Positions 1-8,418 of a stretch of DNA of 64,000 nucleotides are shown here, piece after piece. The notes under the pieces are model-generated. The model did no database searches, was not told the DNA's origin, and saw only the letters and a program-made list of their open reading frames with translations. Position 1 is the first letter of the stretch; every line of letters starts with the position of its first letter. The position numbers were made by a program, and so were the translations under genes. This stretch comes from Gracilimonas mengyeensis (GTDB lineage Bacteria > Bacteroidota > Rhodothermia > Balneolales > Balneolaceae): the NCBI RefSeq assembly GCF_900182705.1, contig NZ_FXTP01000011.1:120833-184832 (forward strand). The letters run 5' to 3'.

Positions 1-1258
1 TTTTGGCTGAGTTGGAACCGGAATATTGGGTAAGACGTGTCCCAGATTCAGAATCACCTAATTGTATGCTAAAGCTGGTAGTAGCTGCACCACCACCTGG
101 CTCATAGGTAAAATCCAATGTGTTGGCAGAAGTAAGCTGCCCTGTTTCATCAAAAGTCACACTTGGCGGGTTTGATCCAGCCGATGTGATACTTTCACCA
201 TCCAGGAAGCTGGCTTCATAGCTCCACTCATTTTCATTTGTTTGAGTAAATTCTACTAAAAGCGAGTGCGCTTTACCAAGGTCATCATACACGGTAGTAC
301 TCATGGTTTGAGTGGCAAACTGACCAGCTTGGGTTGTTTGGAAACCAGGCATTGAAAAAGTACCTGTTCCACCATAATTGATATTCTTAATATCGAAGTT
401 ATTATCGCCCAAGCTGTTATTATTTGCTACGATCACACCATCTAATAAAGAAAGATCAACTGCATCACCGGCTGCAGATCCATCTATTGCTGCTTCAATA
501 TTTGCAACCAATTCTCCTAAATCATTTCCAATTGGAACATTAGGTATATTTGTGGTCTGTAGATTTCCTGATCCATCAGTATAATCGATATCAAATGAAA
601 TTGTGTCTGTAGCTGCAACCCCAGAAATGCCAGTTATGTCATTTAGCAGAGTTGTACTTTCAGCAGGTGAGCCACTTGCTGTAAATCCATTTTGCATTTG
701 CAGTATTTGAGATTTACTTGTACTCGCGTTCAGGTTCCCTGCTACGTTTACCATATCCGTTTTCTTAGGAGGCAGTACGTTTTCAAAATCAACACGGATA
801 TCTTCAGCGGCACCGCCACCCAGGATGTTGCCGTTACGGTCGGCATTGTAACCCTGAACGGAACGTCCGCCCTGGTCTACCAAAAAACCGTCTTTATTGA
901 ACACGAAGTTACCGGCACGGGTCATCAGGTTTTCTCCACCATTTGAAACCATGAAGAATCCTTCACCTTCAATAGCAAGGTCGGTTGCACGGCCGGTGGA
1001 GTTCATAGAACCCTGGCTAAAATCACGGTCGATGGAAGCTACACGCACACCCAGACCTACCTGGTTGCTGAGCTGTGGAGCTGATCCACCGCCACCGGGA
1101 CGTCCCAGCCGCTCACTCATCATTTCTGCAAAGGAAACCCGTGAGGATTTAAACCCTGCTGTTTCTACGTTAGCAATATTGTGACCAATGGTGTCCATTT
1201 TGGTTTGAAAAGCTTTCAAACCGCTAACACCTGAATTAAGAGATTTAAGTAAAGACAT
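1..1258 (-). CDS. flgE: Flagellar hook protein FlgE (5' part; gene runs off the left edge)
   Basis: The reverse strand encodes a protein starting MSLLKSLNSGVSGLKAF, followed by IGHNIANVETAGFKSSR near residue 35, the classic N-terminal rod/hook family signature. A little later come GSMNSTGRATDLAIEGEGFF and a TRAGNF motif, typical of FlgE. The hook is the flexible joint between basal body and filament; its subunits leave through the flagellar export apparatus. The start is supported by an AGGAG ribosome binding site at 1265-1269, seven bases before the ATG. About 419 codons are visible and no stop is reached, so the C-terminal hook domain lies outside the window. It is the last visible gene of the flgB operon, about 100 bp after flgD. 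Confidence 0.95.
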   Translation of the reverse strand, partial: MSLLKSLNSGVSGLKAFQTKMDTIGHNIANVETAGFKSSRVSFAEMMSERLGRPGGGGSAPQLSNQVGLGVRVASIDRDFSQGSMNSTGRATDLAIEGEGFFMVSNGGENLMTRAGNFVFNKDGFLVDQGGRSVQGYNADRNGNILGGGAAEDIRVDFENVLPPKKTDMVNVAGNLNASTSKSQILQMQNGFTASGSPAESTTLLNDITGISGVAATDTISFDIDYTDGSGNLQTTNIPNVPIGNDLGELVANIEAAIDGSAAGDAVDLSLLDGVIVANNNSLGDNNFDIKNINYGGTGTFSMPGFQTTQAGQFATQTMSTTVYDDLGKAHSLLVEFTQTNENEWSYEASFLDGESITSAGSNPPSVTFDETGQLTSANTLDFTYEPGGGAATTSFSIQLGDSESGTRLTQYSGSNSAK

Positions 1259-1276
1259 AATTAACTCCTGTTTTGT

Positions 1277-1297
1277 TCTGCAGAGTTACTCTGCATG
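1277..1297. repeat. Short palindrome between flgD and flgE
   Basis: GCAGAGT-TACTCTGC is a near-perfect small inverted repeat in the 99-bp gap between flgD and flgE. On the minus strand it lies just upstream of the flgE ribosome binding site. It has no T-run, so it is not an intrinsic terminator. It could be an mRNA-stabilising or processing hairpin or an operator; nothing in the sequence decides between these. Confidence 0.35.
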
Positions 1298-1357
1298 GCA
1301 CGCTGTTACGGCAGTACCTGTATTTTTTTATTTGTTTGTTTTAAAATGTTTGGTTGA

Positions 1358-2038
1358 TTAAAAAATATCGGTGCCCACTTCTTCTACATCGCCAATGGGT
1401 ATTTCGATATCATTAACAGACAAGTACACACCCTCTGCGGTAAAGCGTACTTTGCTCGCTACCCCCTCTACAAAAAGAAGAGAGTTCACGGTGTCGTCAC
1501 CGTTTTTGGCTACTACTTCTACCTGGTAGGCGCCTTCGCCCATCCGTTCGCCGGAATCATTCTTGCCGTCCCAGGTCCAGTTATTATCTCCGGAGGAAAG
1601 TCCCCTCAGTGTTTCTCTGCGTACTTCATTGCCGCTTGCGTTGCGGATGATTACTTCCACTTCTTCAGCAGAGGATTTCAGCTTAAAGTTAATTTCGCTG
1701 TCACCTTCCGCACTCAGGTTTACCTGGTCGCTGATGGCACGGATTTGCTTGCCGGTAAGCGATGCCGCCATTGAATTCGACAAGCTTGCACTCATCATAT
1801 CCTGGCTTTGCTGCAGGGTTTGCAGCCCGCTGTTTACATCAATCAACTGCTCTACCGAGTTAAATTGTGCCAGCTGTGAGGCAAATTCAGCTCCGTCTTT
1901 CGGGTTGATAGGATCCTGATTTCTCATTTGAGCCACCAACAACTGCAAAAACTGGTTTTGCCCCATCTCGGTTTTACCCTTCTGGTTCTGCTGCTGGTAT
2001 GCGGATGTAGTCAGAGAATTTATTTGTGAGATATCCAT
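1358..2038 (-). CDS. flgD: Flagellar hook-capping (scaffolding) protein FlgD
   Basis: The 226-residue product has the FlgD N-terminal motif: QNQFLQLLVAQMRNQDPINP at about residues 27-46, then FASQLAQFNSVEQL. The C-terminal half has the FlgD Ig/tudor-like fold, with RRETLRGLSSGDNNWTWDG matching the conserved G-x-x-x-W-x-WDG stretch. FlgD sits at the tip of the growing hook and guides FlgE insertion, and it does not stay in the finished flagellum. It lies between fliK and flgE in the operon (12-bp gap to fliK), the usual position. The length is normal for the family. Confidence 0.95.
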   Translation of the reverse strand: MDISQINSLTTSAYQQQNQKGKTEMGQNQFLQLLVAQMRNQDPINPKDGAEFASQLAQFNSVEQLIDVNSGLQTLQQSQDMMSASLSNSMAASLTGKQIRAISDQVNLSAEGDSEINFKLKSSAEEVEVIIRNASGNEVRRETLRGLSSGDNNWTWDGKNDSGERMGEGAYQVEVVAKNGDDTVNSLLFVEGVASKVRFTAEGVYLSVNDIEIPIGDVEEVGTDIF

Positions 2039-2050
2039 AGTGTTATATTG

Positions 2051-4231
2051 TTATGCCGTCCATTCCATTCGGTTGTAACCGAACTTGCGAACACTTTGCT
2101 GCAGATTATGATCTGCCTGTTGATTAGAAATTCTGTTACTTCCGCCGTTGCCATTGTTCAATCCACGGCCCTGGCCCGCGCCATTTGAGGAAGAATCACC
2201 GGCAAAGCCTGATGTTTGCTGGTCGTCCTTCCCTTCAAACTGAAGATCAATATTCAATTCACATTCTTTCTCGAGATGCTCTTTGATCTCCTCACCATAC
2301 TGCTGCAGCAAACGGGTCAACTCAATGCTTGAAGAAGCCAGTTTCACCTGCATCACGCCATCTACATTTCGGGTAGAGAGGTCAATTTTGCTGCCGTCAT
2401 CCATATCAAAACTGTGTTTCTGCCAGCCTGCGCCGGTACCTCCCTCATTTTGAGCCGCTTTTTGAACCGCAGCCGTAAGTCCCGGCAGCACGCTTCGGCG
2501 TAGCATATTATTTGGGATCGCCAAATCAGCCAGACGGTTATGCCCGAAGTTGGCTTGTACCTGTTCTTTTTGGGTTGAATCTTTTTGCTCAATCGCATCC
2601 GTCATTTGCTCTTTAAAAAACATTTCCTGGTTACTCGCAGAAGTGGACGAATACTGTCCGCTATTCTGCAGCCTTAACCATTCGGTTGCTGAAGTATACA
2701 TGGGCGACTGACGCTGACCCGATGAAGAAGAACTTCCTCCTTCACTGGTATTGGTAATCGCTGCCAGGCGCTCATTCGTAAGCGGGTGACGTACTTCCGA
2801 TTCCTGGTTTCCACCTTTTCTCTTTTCCTGCAAGTCACGGAATTTTGACATCTCAAAACCGGCGGCAAGCTCGCTATTCTTCTGTCCTGCTTTCTGGGTA
2901 GCCATCTGCTGGATGTTGATTCCGGCATCTCCCTCACGGGCAGCCCTTGCATTGGCCACCGCCTGCTTTCTTGTATTGGCCTCTTCCGTATTTCCTGTTT
3001 GATCTGTTCCCTTCAATACCGGGGAATCAGATTGCTGCGGGATCCCAGCTCTTCGTACAAATGGAGAAGCATTCCGCTCTTGCTGAGTGCGTTCTGAGCG
3101 GCCTTGGCCTGTACTTTCTTCGATATTCTCTGTTTTTTCCGGTGCGTCTGCAGGCACTGTTTGTTTTTGATCAGTTCCGGTAGGCTGGCTTTCTGAGGCC
3201 GGCACCGTAGTACCCGTTGTTGCTGTAGTTGCTGTTTGGGCAGCGGCATTCTGGGTTCCGGTTTTGTTTTCTTCATTACTAAGCGGCGTACTCGTGCCAC
3301 TCTCAACCATAGTGCTTGCAGCGGGAGCTGAAGCCTGCTTTGGAGAAGCCACATTACCAACCTCTTGTTTTGCTTTATCTTGCTGGGCTCCTAAACCGGC
3401 TGAGCTATTGCTAGTTTCAGTGGTTTGTGTTTGATTTATTTTAACGGGGTCCAAAGCAGGTTTTTCAGACGCCTGCAATCCGGCAACCTCTTTTCCTTCA
3501 GCATTAACCTTTATTTGCTGAGAATCTTCTGCACCAGAAGATGTGGTTTTAGCCACCGAATTTTTTGTCGTGCTTTCCTCTGTAATCTCTTGCACGCCCA
3601 GTTCATTATTCAAGCCTGCAAGCTTGCCATTCTCTGTTGCCAGAGGAGTTGCATTTGCGGGTTTGATATCATTTTCCCGGGTTTCAATATTCTCTCCACT
3701 TGCTTTTTCCGCAGTGTTGTCAGAGGGAGTTGTTACGGTACCTTTTTCGCTCTCTGTAGTTTTCAGTACCGTTAGCTTAATAGGGGATTCTGTTAATTCA
3801 CCCTGTTCACCTTCTCCTTTAGTTTCTTCTTTATTAGTGGCAGACTTAACCAATGATAAAGTAGCCTTATCTTCCGCGAGAGCAGATTCTCCTTCTGCAG
3901 TTGCAATAGCCGCTTCAGGTGATACACTTTCTTCCTCATTACCATCAGCCTGTAAAGCCGGGGTTTCAGCCGTTTTATTCTCATTGTTTACCAAGGCATG
4001 CTTGGCTTCACCATCAGCAGTGGTATTGGTGTTTGCATTGTTCAGCAAACTTCCTTCAGATTGCTTTCCATTATTACCTTCACCTTCCTCAGCCTGAAGG
4101 GCCTGGAGCATTTTTCCAAAAAAGCTGGTTTTGGGATCTTCATTAGTAACGCCTTTGGCTTTACCCGTCAGAGAAGATTCACCCGCATTTTTACTGTTCG
4201 CTATGGAATTAAGTACGTCTTTAATCATCAC
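2051..4231 (-). CDS. fliK: Flagellar hook-length control protein FliK
   Basis: This is a 726-residue, strongly hydrophilic protein. Residues 1 to about 580 are low-complexity (Glu, Thr, Ala, Gln and Asn rich, with stretches such as TAAQTATTATTGTTVPAS) and look disordered, as in FliK molecular rulers. The last 130 residues hold the folded Flg_hook-type domain, with ELTRLLQQYGEEIKEHL and a Gly/Asn-rich tail. FliK measures hook length and switches export from hook to filament substrates. At 726 residues it is long for the family (often 400-500), which may mean a long hook or just an expanded linker. The start codon overlaps the stop of the upstream motE-like gene (ATGA), indicating translational coupling. 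The assignment rests on operon position and the C-terminal domain, since the middle region is not conserved. Confidence 0.85.
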   Translation of the reverse strand: MMIKDVLNSIANSKNAGESSLTGKAKGVTNEDPKTSFFGKMLQALQAEEGEGNNGKQSEGSLLNNANTNTTADGEAKHALVNNENKTAETPALQADGNEEESVSPEAAIATAEGESALAEDKATLSLVKSATNKEETKGEGEQGELTESPIKLTVLKTTESEKGTVTTPSDNTAEKASGENIETRENDIKPANATPLATENGKLAGLNNELGVQEITEESTTKNSVAKTTSSGAEDSQQIKVNAEGKEVAGLQASEKPALDPVKINQTQTTETSNSSAGLGAQQDKAKQEVGNVASPKQASAPAASTMVESGTSTPLSNEENKTGTQNAAAQTATTATTGTTVPASESQPTGTDQKQTVPADAPEKTENIEESTGQGRSERTQQERNASPFVRRAGIPQQSDSPVLKGTDQTGNTEEANTRKQAVANARAAREGDAGINIQQMATQKAGQKNSELAAGFEMSKFRDLQEKRKGGNQESEVRHPLTNERLAAITNTSEGGSSSSSGQRQSPMYTSATEWLRLQNSGQYSSTSASNQEMFFKEQMTDAIEQKDSTQKEQVQANFGHNRLADLAIPNNMLRRSVLPGLTAAVQKAAQNEGGTGAGWQKHSFDMDDGSKIDLSTRNVDGVMQVKLASSSIELTRLLQQYGEEIKEHLEKECELNIDLQFEGKDDQQTSGFAGDSSSNGAGQGRGLNNGNGGSNRISNQQADHNLQQSVRKFGYNRMEWTA

Positions 4232-4908
4232 ATAATCTCCGTCATTAGTTTGGCCGCCTTATCAGATTTCAGCGATCGAAGGATTTTTTCACGTTGAATA
4301 GTACCTCCGCCGAAATACAGGCGTACCAATTGTTCCTGGCTCATTTTCTCAAGTATGGGCGCCAATTCATCTTCATCCAGATTGAGTAAACTCTTCACCC
4401 GGTCAGAGAATTCTGCCGGATCCATTTCTTCTTCCATTTCAGCCAGCTCTGCTTGTACAGCAAGGAATTCTTCTTCTTTTGAGCTTAGCTCTGTTTCCAA
4501 ACCGGCAATTACCTGTTGTAATGAATCTACCAAACCGGTCAAACGCTGCTCTTCCGCTCCCATCACTCCGGGAACCGGTATTAGGCGTACCTCAGGGCGG
4601 GTATTCACCATTCTTAAAGAATCCATGCCTGCTGAGGCAGAATCATAACCAGCTGCAAATTCATCTTGTGGATATCCCGGATAACAAGGTCCTGCATATG
4701 AACTGTCTTCAACCTGATTTAACTTTGGGCGTGGAGGGCGATAAAAGGACTGATATTCTTCTTGCTGCTTCTGCTTTTCAAAATCTGACACCACCTTCTC
4801 GTATTTGTCCTCATTGATTTTTGGATAGAGGAAATACACGGTAATAAGACTTACCAGGAAGAGGCCTACCAGAACACCAAGAATTTTAAGTAATGTTAGC
4901 TTATCCAT
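4228..4908 (-). CDS. MotE-like flagellar membrane protein
   Basis: The 226-residue product begins with one transmembrane helix (about residues 7-28, LLKILGVLVGLFLVSLITVYF). A Pro/Tyr-rich linker follows, then a coiled coil (about 120-165, Glu-rich), then a helical C-terminal domain resembling the MgtE N-terminal/FliG-like fold (EDELAPILEKMSQEQLVRLY near 180-200). This layout matches MotE, which chaperones the stator protein MotC in some bacteria, or related FliJ-adjacent proteins. It lies between fliJ and fliK, the usual place of such genes, and overlaps the fliK start by 4 bp. The linker has a Cys-Tyr-Pro-rich patch (GPCYPGYPQDEF) that I cannot explain. The function is inferred from architecture and context. 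Confidence 0.65.
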   Translation of the reverse strand: MDKLTLLKILGVLVGLFLVSLITVYFLYPKINEDKYEKVVSDFEKQKQQEEYQSFYRPPRPKLNQVEDSSYAGPCYPGYPQDEFAAGYDSASAGMDSLRMVNTRPEVRLIPVPGVMGAEEQRLTGLVDSLQQVIAGLETELSSKEEEFLAVQAELAEMEEEMDPAEFSDRVKSLLNLDEDELAPILEKMSQEQLVRLYFGGGTIQREKILRSLKSDKAAKLMTEIM

Positions 4909-4917
4909 CGTTAATTG

Positions 4918-5346
4918 TTATCTGCTGAATGACTGCGTTGCTATTTCGTCTAAAAATTTATTTTCCTCTTTCGACACTTTGTCTTTGTGGAGGTCCAATT
5001 CGAATTCTTTTACTTTTTCAATCATATGCAAGCTCTTATGGGCTTCTGCAAGATCCTGTCGCGCGGCATCTACTTTTTTATCCGCTTTGCTCAATTCCTT
5101 GCTTAGCTCTTTCATCTTGCGATGAACTTCTTCCATATGGGCCGCATGCCTGCGAACCATTTGTACATTTTGAATTTCTTTGCTTTCTGTGTTTTCAAGA
5201 TAATTCTCGAGTTTGTGCTGAATCTCTTGCTGCAGTTGAGCAATCTTTTGCTTTTCAGCTACTTCTTCAGCCAGCTTCTGCTTCTTAATTTTCTTTTGAT
5301 GCTTTCGCACTTTTAAAACGGGATCAAGAGAAAACTTAAACTTCAT
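4918..5346 (-). CDS. fliJ: Flagellar export protein FliJ
   Basis: This small, 142-residue, highly charged protein is predicted to be almost entirely coiled coil, with Lys/Glu/Gln-rich heptads throughout. It starts MKFKFSLDPVLKVRKHQKK, close to the canonical FliJ N-terminus (F-x-F-x-L-x-x-L-L-x-x-R). FliJ sits in the centre of the FliI ATPase ring and couples it to the export gate FlhA, and it also recycles export chaperones. It lies directly downstream of fliI (13-bp gap), its standard position. FliJ sequences diverge quickly, so the call depends on the N-terminal motif, size and location. Confidence 0.9.
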   Translation of the reverse strand: MKFKFSLDPVLKVRKHQKKIKKQKLAEEVAEKQKIAQLQQEIQHKLENYLENTESKEIQNVQMVRRHAAHMEEVHRKMKELSKELSKADKKVDAARQDLAEAHKSLHMIEKVKEFELDLHKDKVSKEENKFLDEIATQSFSR

Positions 5347-5359
5347 ATCAGAACCTTAT

Positions 5360-6694
5360 TTATTCGATAACTTTTTTGAGCGATTCCCAGAGATTGTCAC
5401 TGAAATCGGTCTCGTTCATATCCTGTATCAAAAATGATTCCAAATCGGGATGTTTTTTTATGGCTTCGTCAATTTTTGGGTTCGAACCTTTCACATATGC
5501 CCCGATATTTACCAGGTCTTCCGCCTCGCGATAGGTCGCCAAAAGTTCCCGGGCTTTCATCGCAATAGCGCGTTGTTCGTTGCTTACAATCTTGGGCATC
5601 ACGCGCGAAATACTTTCAAGCACGTCAATGGCCGGATAGTGATTTTTATGCGCTAAACGCCGCGAGAGCACGATATGGCCGTCTAAAATGGACCGCACGG
5701 CATCGGCAATAGGCTCATTCATATCATCATTATCCACCAGTACAGTGTACAATCCGGTGATGCTTCCGGTCTTGGTTTTACCAGGTCTTTCAAGCAATTT
5801 TGGGAGGATTGTGAACACACTTGGAGTGTATCCTTTGGTGGTTGGAGGCTCCCCTGAAGCCAGCCCAATTTCTCTTTGTGCCATCGCAACACGGGTCACA
5901 GAATCCATCATCAAGAGGACATTTTTTCCTTGGTCGCGGAAAAATTCTGCAATGGCCGTTGCCGTAAAGGCACCTTTTACCCGGCTCATAGCGGCCGTAT
6001 CCGAAGTGGCAGCCACTACTACCGAGCGGGCCAGGCCTTCTTCGCCCAGGGTGTCGTCAATAAATTCCTGTACCTCACGGCCACGCTCACCAATAAGGGC
6101 AATCACATTGATATCTGCGGATGAATGCTTGGCTATCATTCCCATAAGCACACTCTTACCAACCCCGGAGCCGGCAAAAAGTCCCATTCGCTGTCCGCTG
6201 CCCAGGGTATTGAGCGCATCCAGAGAACGCACGCCTGTTTTCATTACTTCATCAATAGGAGCACGATCTAAAGGCGAAGGAGGCTTTGCATGCACCATCT
6301 GCTCATGCTCGGTATAAATGGATCCTTTACCATCGATAGGTTCGCCGTTGGTATCAAGTACGCGGCCTAACAGGTTGAAGCCCACCGGAACGGTCAACGA
6401 CTGTCCCATTCTTTCAACCAGGCAGCCGGCTTTCATCCCTACAACACGGTCGTAAGGCATTAGCAGGGTGCGGCCTTCCTTCAGGCCTACCACTTCGGCG
6501 GGTACCACTTTATCAACAGTAGTGTGGATGCCAAACATCTCGCCTACCGAACCTTGCAGGCCCGTGCATTCAATAATAGTTCCTACAATAGAGGAAACCT
6601 TTCCAAAACGCTTGGCAGAACTAACTCCCGGCGACAGCTTGCCACGGATTTGTTCGATATGCCGGTCGAGTGCCGCAGTATCTATTACTTCCAT
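5360..6694 (-). CDS. fliI: Flagellum-specific ATPase FliI
   Basis: The 444-residue product is a type III export ATPase related to F1-ATPase beta subunits. The Walker A loop GSGVGKS lies near residue 175, and VLLMMDSVTRVAMAQREIGL near 265 is the Walker B/catalytic region with the FliI-typical signature. The family-specific GEPPTTKGYTPSVF follows. A hexamer of FliI with FliH and FliJ energises export of axial proteins at the base of the flagellum. The start overlaps the end of fliH by 10 bp, indicating tight translational coupling. Length and motif order are normal. Confidence 0.97.
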   Translation of the reverse strand: MEVIDTAALDRHIEQIRGKLSPGVSSAKRFGKVSSIVGTIIECTGLQGSVGEMFGIHTTVDKVVPAEVVGLKEGRTLLMPYDRVVGMKAGCLVERMGQSLTVPVGFNLLGRVLDTNGEPIDGKGSIYTEHEQMVHAKPPSPLDRAPIDEVMKTGVRSLDALNTLGSGQRMGLFAGSGVGKSVLMGMIAKHSSADINVIALIGERGREVQEFIDDTLGEEGLARSVVVAATSDTAAMSRVKGAFTATAIAEFFRDQGKNVLLMMDSVTRVAMAQREIGLASGEPPTTKGYTPSVFTILPKLLERPGKTKTGSITGLYTVLVDNDDMNEPIADAVRSILDGHIVLSRRLAHKNHYPAIDVLESISRVMPKIVSNEQRAIAMKARELLATYREAEDLVNIGAYVKGSNPKIDEAIKKHPDLESFLIQDMNETDFSDNLWESLKKVIE

Positions 6695-7365
6695 GTGGGC
6701 AGGCTTAGGTTTTTCTTAAATTCGTTAAACATTTCCCGGAATTTGTGGACAATAGTCTCATGTTGAGTATCCACTTCAAATTCTCCGGGATTGCAGTCTG
6801 GATCACTTTTGAGGTGTACCGTCAGGTTTGGATTGTTCTCTTTGATCCAGCGTTTCACGATATCCAGATCCTGTTCACTCACCGTCACAAATGGTTTGGA
6901 TGTTTCGTCCAGCTTCTGAAGCACCGGAACCAGCTGTTCTTCCAGCTTAGCCCGCATGTCTTCCTTCTCAACCGGGATACCCAGGATCTTCTCTGTGATT
7001 TCGAACACAAGTTCAATCAAAACCGGATCCATCATTTTTTGGCGTTTTTGCCATTCCTGATGCCCTTTTTCAACCGCTGTACAAACGGTATTTATTTTGG
7101 CATCAATTTCTTCGCGTGCCTGCTTTAGTCCCTCTTCCCGGCCAGCTTCCAATCCTTCCTGATAAGCTTTATCACGGGCGATATTGAGTTTATTTCTCCA
7201 TTTTCGGTCACGTTCATTCAGTTTTTCTTCCAGCTCTTTCGGGTCGTAGCTTAACGCTTCAACGACTTCCTCTTCTTCCTCAAATAGCATTTGGTAACTA
7301 AGCCGGGTTTTTCCGTCGTCGTACCAGTTAATTTGGTTGTTATTGATAACCTTCATGTTGCCCAT
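6685..7365 (-). CDS. fliH: Flagellar assembly protein FliH
   Basis: This is a 226-residue charged protein with a long coiled-coil middle (about 45-125) that includes AYQEGLEAGREEGLKQAREE, the A/G-x-x-x-G repeats diagnostic of FliH. A C-terminal domain related to the V/F-ATPase E/delta subunits follows (ELVFEITEKILGIPVEKED onward). FliH dimers bind and regulate FliI and tether it to the C-ring protein FliN. It lies between fliG (2-bp gap) and fliI (10-bp overlap). Met4 is an alternative start; the difference has no functional weight. Confidence 0.93.
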   Translation of the reverse strand: MGNMKVINNNQINWYDDGKTRLSYQMLFEEEEEVVEALSYDPKELEEKLNERDRKWRNKLNIARDKAYQEGLEAGREEGLKQAREEIDAKINTVCTAVEKGHQEWQKRQKMMDPVLIELVFEITEKILGIPVEKEDMRAKLEEQLVPVLQKLDETSKPFVTVSEQDLDIVKRWIKENNPNLTVHLKSDPDCNPGEFEVDTQHETIVHKFREMFNEFKKNLSLPTWK

Positions 7366-7367
7366 GG

Positions 7368-8414
7368 TTATTCTACAACCTCCTCTTCGTCCATCTTACG
7401 GGTGGTAATTTGGCCTTCCTCTTCCAGCTCTTTGATCTTCTTGATGATACGCTGCTGGGCTTCCTTCACATCTTTCAGCGGTACAGGACCAAGAGCCTCC
7501 ATGTCTTCACGCAGCATATCGGCTGCACGGTTCGACATGTTTCGGAGGAACTTGTTGGAAAGATCGTCGTTGACCCCTTTCAAGCCCATAACCAGATCGG
7601 CTTTCTCCATCTCGTTGATGATAAGCTGTACCGTACGATCGTCGAAGTGCAGAATATCTTCGAACAAGAACATTTGTTCCTTGATATCGCTGGCCATTTG
7701 GTAATCGCGATTGGTAATCTCTTCCAGTACGTGGCGTTCAACCGTGATCTCAGCACCGTTAAGGATTTGTGCCACAATATTGGTTCCGCTCTTAACACGG
7801 TCGCCCATGGTATCCATGCCGCCCATGTGCTCTTTGATTACTTCTTCAATCTCCTCAATTACCTCCGAAGAGATCTTGTCCATAGAAGCCAGCCGGTAGA
7901 TAATTTCCGTTTGCATCTTCGGCTCCAGAAGTCCCAAAATCTCTGCAGAACGTTCAATGTTAAGCTGCGAGAAGATAAGAGCCGCCACCTGTGGGTGTTC
8001 GTTCTGAATAAAATTTGCGATGTGGCTGATTTTAGATTCCTGGAACTCTTCGAAAACGGTACTTCCGGAATGGGATTTCAACCTTTTAAGAATATTGTCT
8101 TTATCTGCTGTATCGCCCATTTGCTCAAGCAGTTCCTGGGCATATTCTACACCTCCATTTACCATCTGGCTTTTAACCTGCATCAGGTTATAGAATTCTT
8201 CGAGTACTGCGTCTACAATTTCACCTCTTACACCCTTTAAGCGGGCAATTTCGAGGGTAATATCTTCGACTTCCTTCTTACTCATGGTCTTCATCATAGT
8301 AGCTGAAGACTTCAAGCCTACACTCATTACCAGCACGGCAATCTTTTGCATACCGGTTAGCTCGCTGTAGTCACCAATAACTTTATTCTTCTTGTTTCTA
8401 TTATCTACTGGCAT
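7368..8414 (-). CDS. fliG: Flagellar motor switch protein FliG
   Basis: The 348-residue product has three recognisable FliG domains. The N-terminal domain contains LTGMQKIAVLVMSVG and the middle domain contains the NEHPQVAALIFSQLN motif (the EHPQ signature). The C-terminal domain ends in LGPVPLKDVKEAQQRIIKKI, including the conserved charged helix that touches the MotA stator. FliG forms the torque ring on FliF and sets the rotation direction. The gene sits between fliF (4-bp gap) and fliH (2-bp gap). The length is about average for the family. Nothing is missing. Confidence 0.97.
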   Translation of the reverse strand: MPVDNRNKKNKVIGDYSELTGMQKIAVLVMSVGLKSSATMMKTMSKKEVEDITLEIARLKGVRGEIVDAVLEEFYNLMQVKSQMVNGGVEYAQELLEQMGDTADKDNILKRLKSHSGSTVFEEFQESKISHIANFIQNEHPQVAALIFSQLNIERSAEILGLLEPKMQTEIIYRLASMDKISSEVIEEIEEVIKEHMGGMDTMGDRVKSGTNIVAQILNGAEITVERHVLEEITNRDYQMASDIKEQMFLFEDILHFDDRTVQLIINEMEKADLVMGLKGVNDDLSNKFLRNMSNRAADMLREDMEALGPVPLKDVKEAQQRIIKKIKELEEEGQITTRKMDEEEVVE

Positions 8415-8418
8415 GGTC

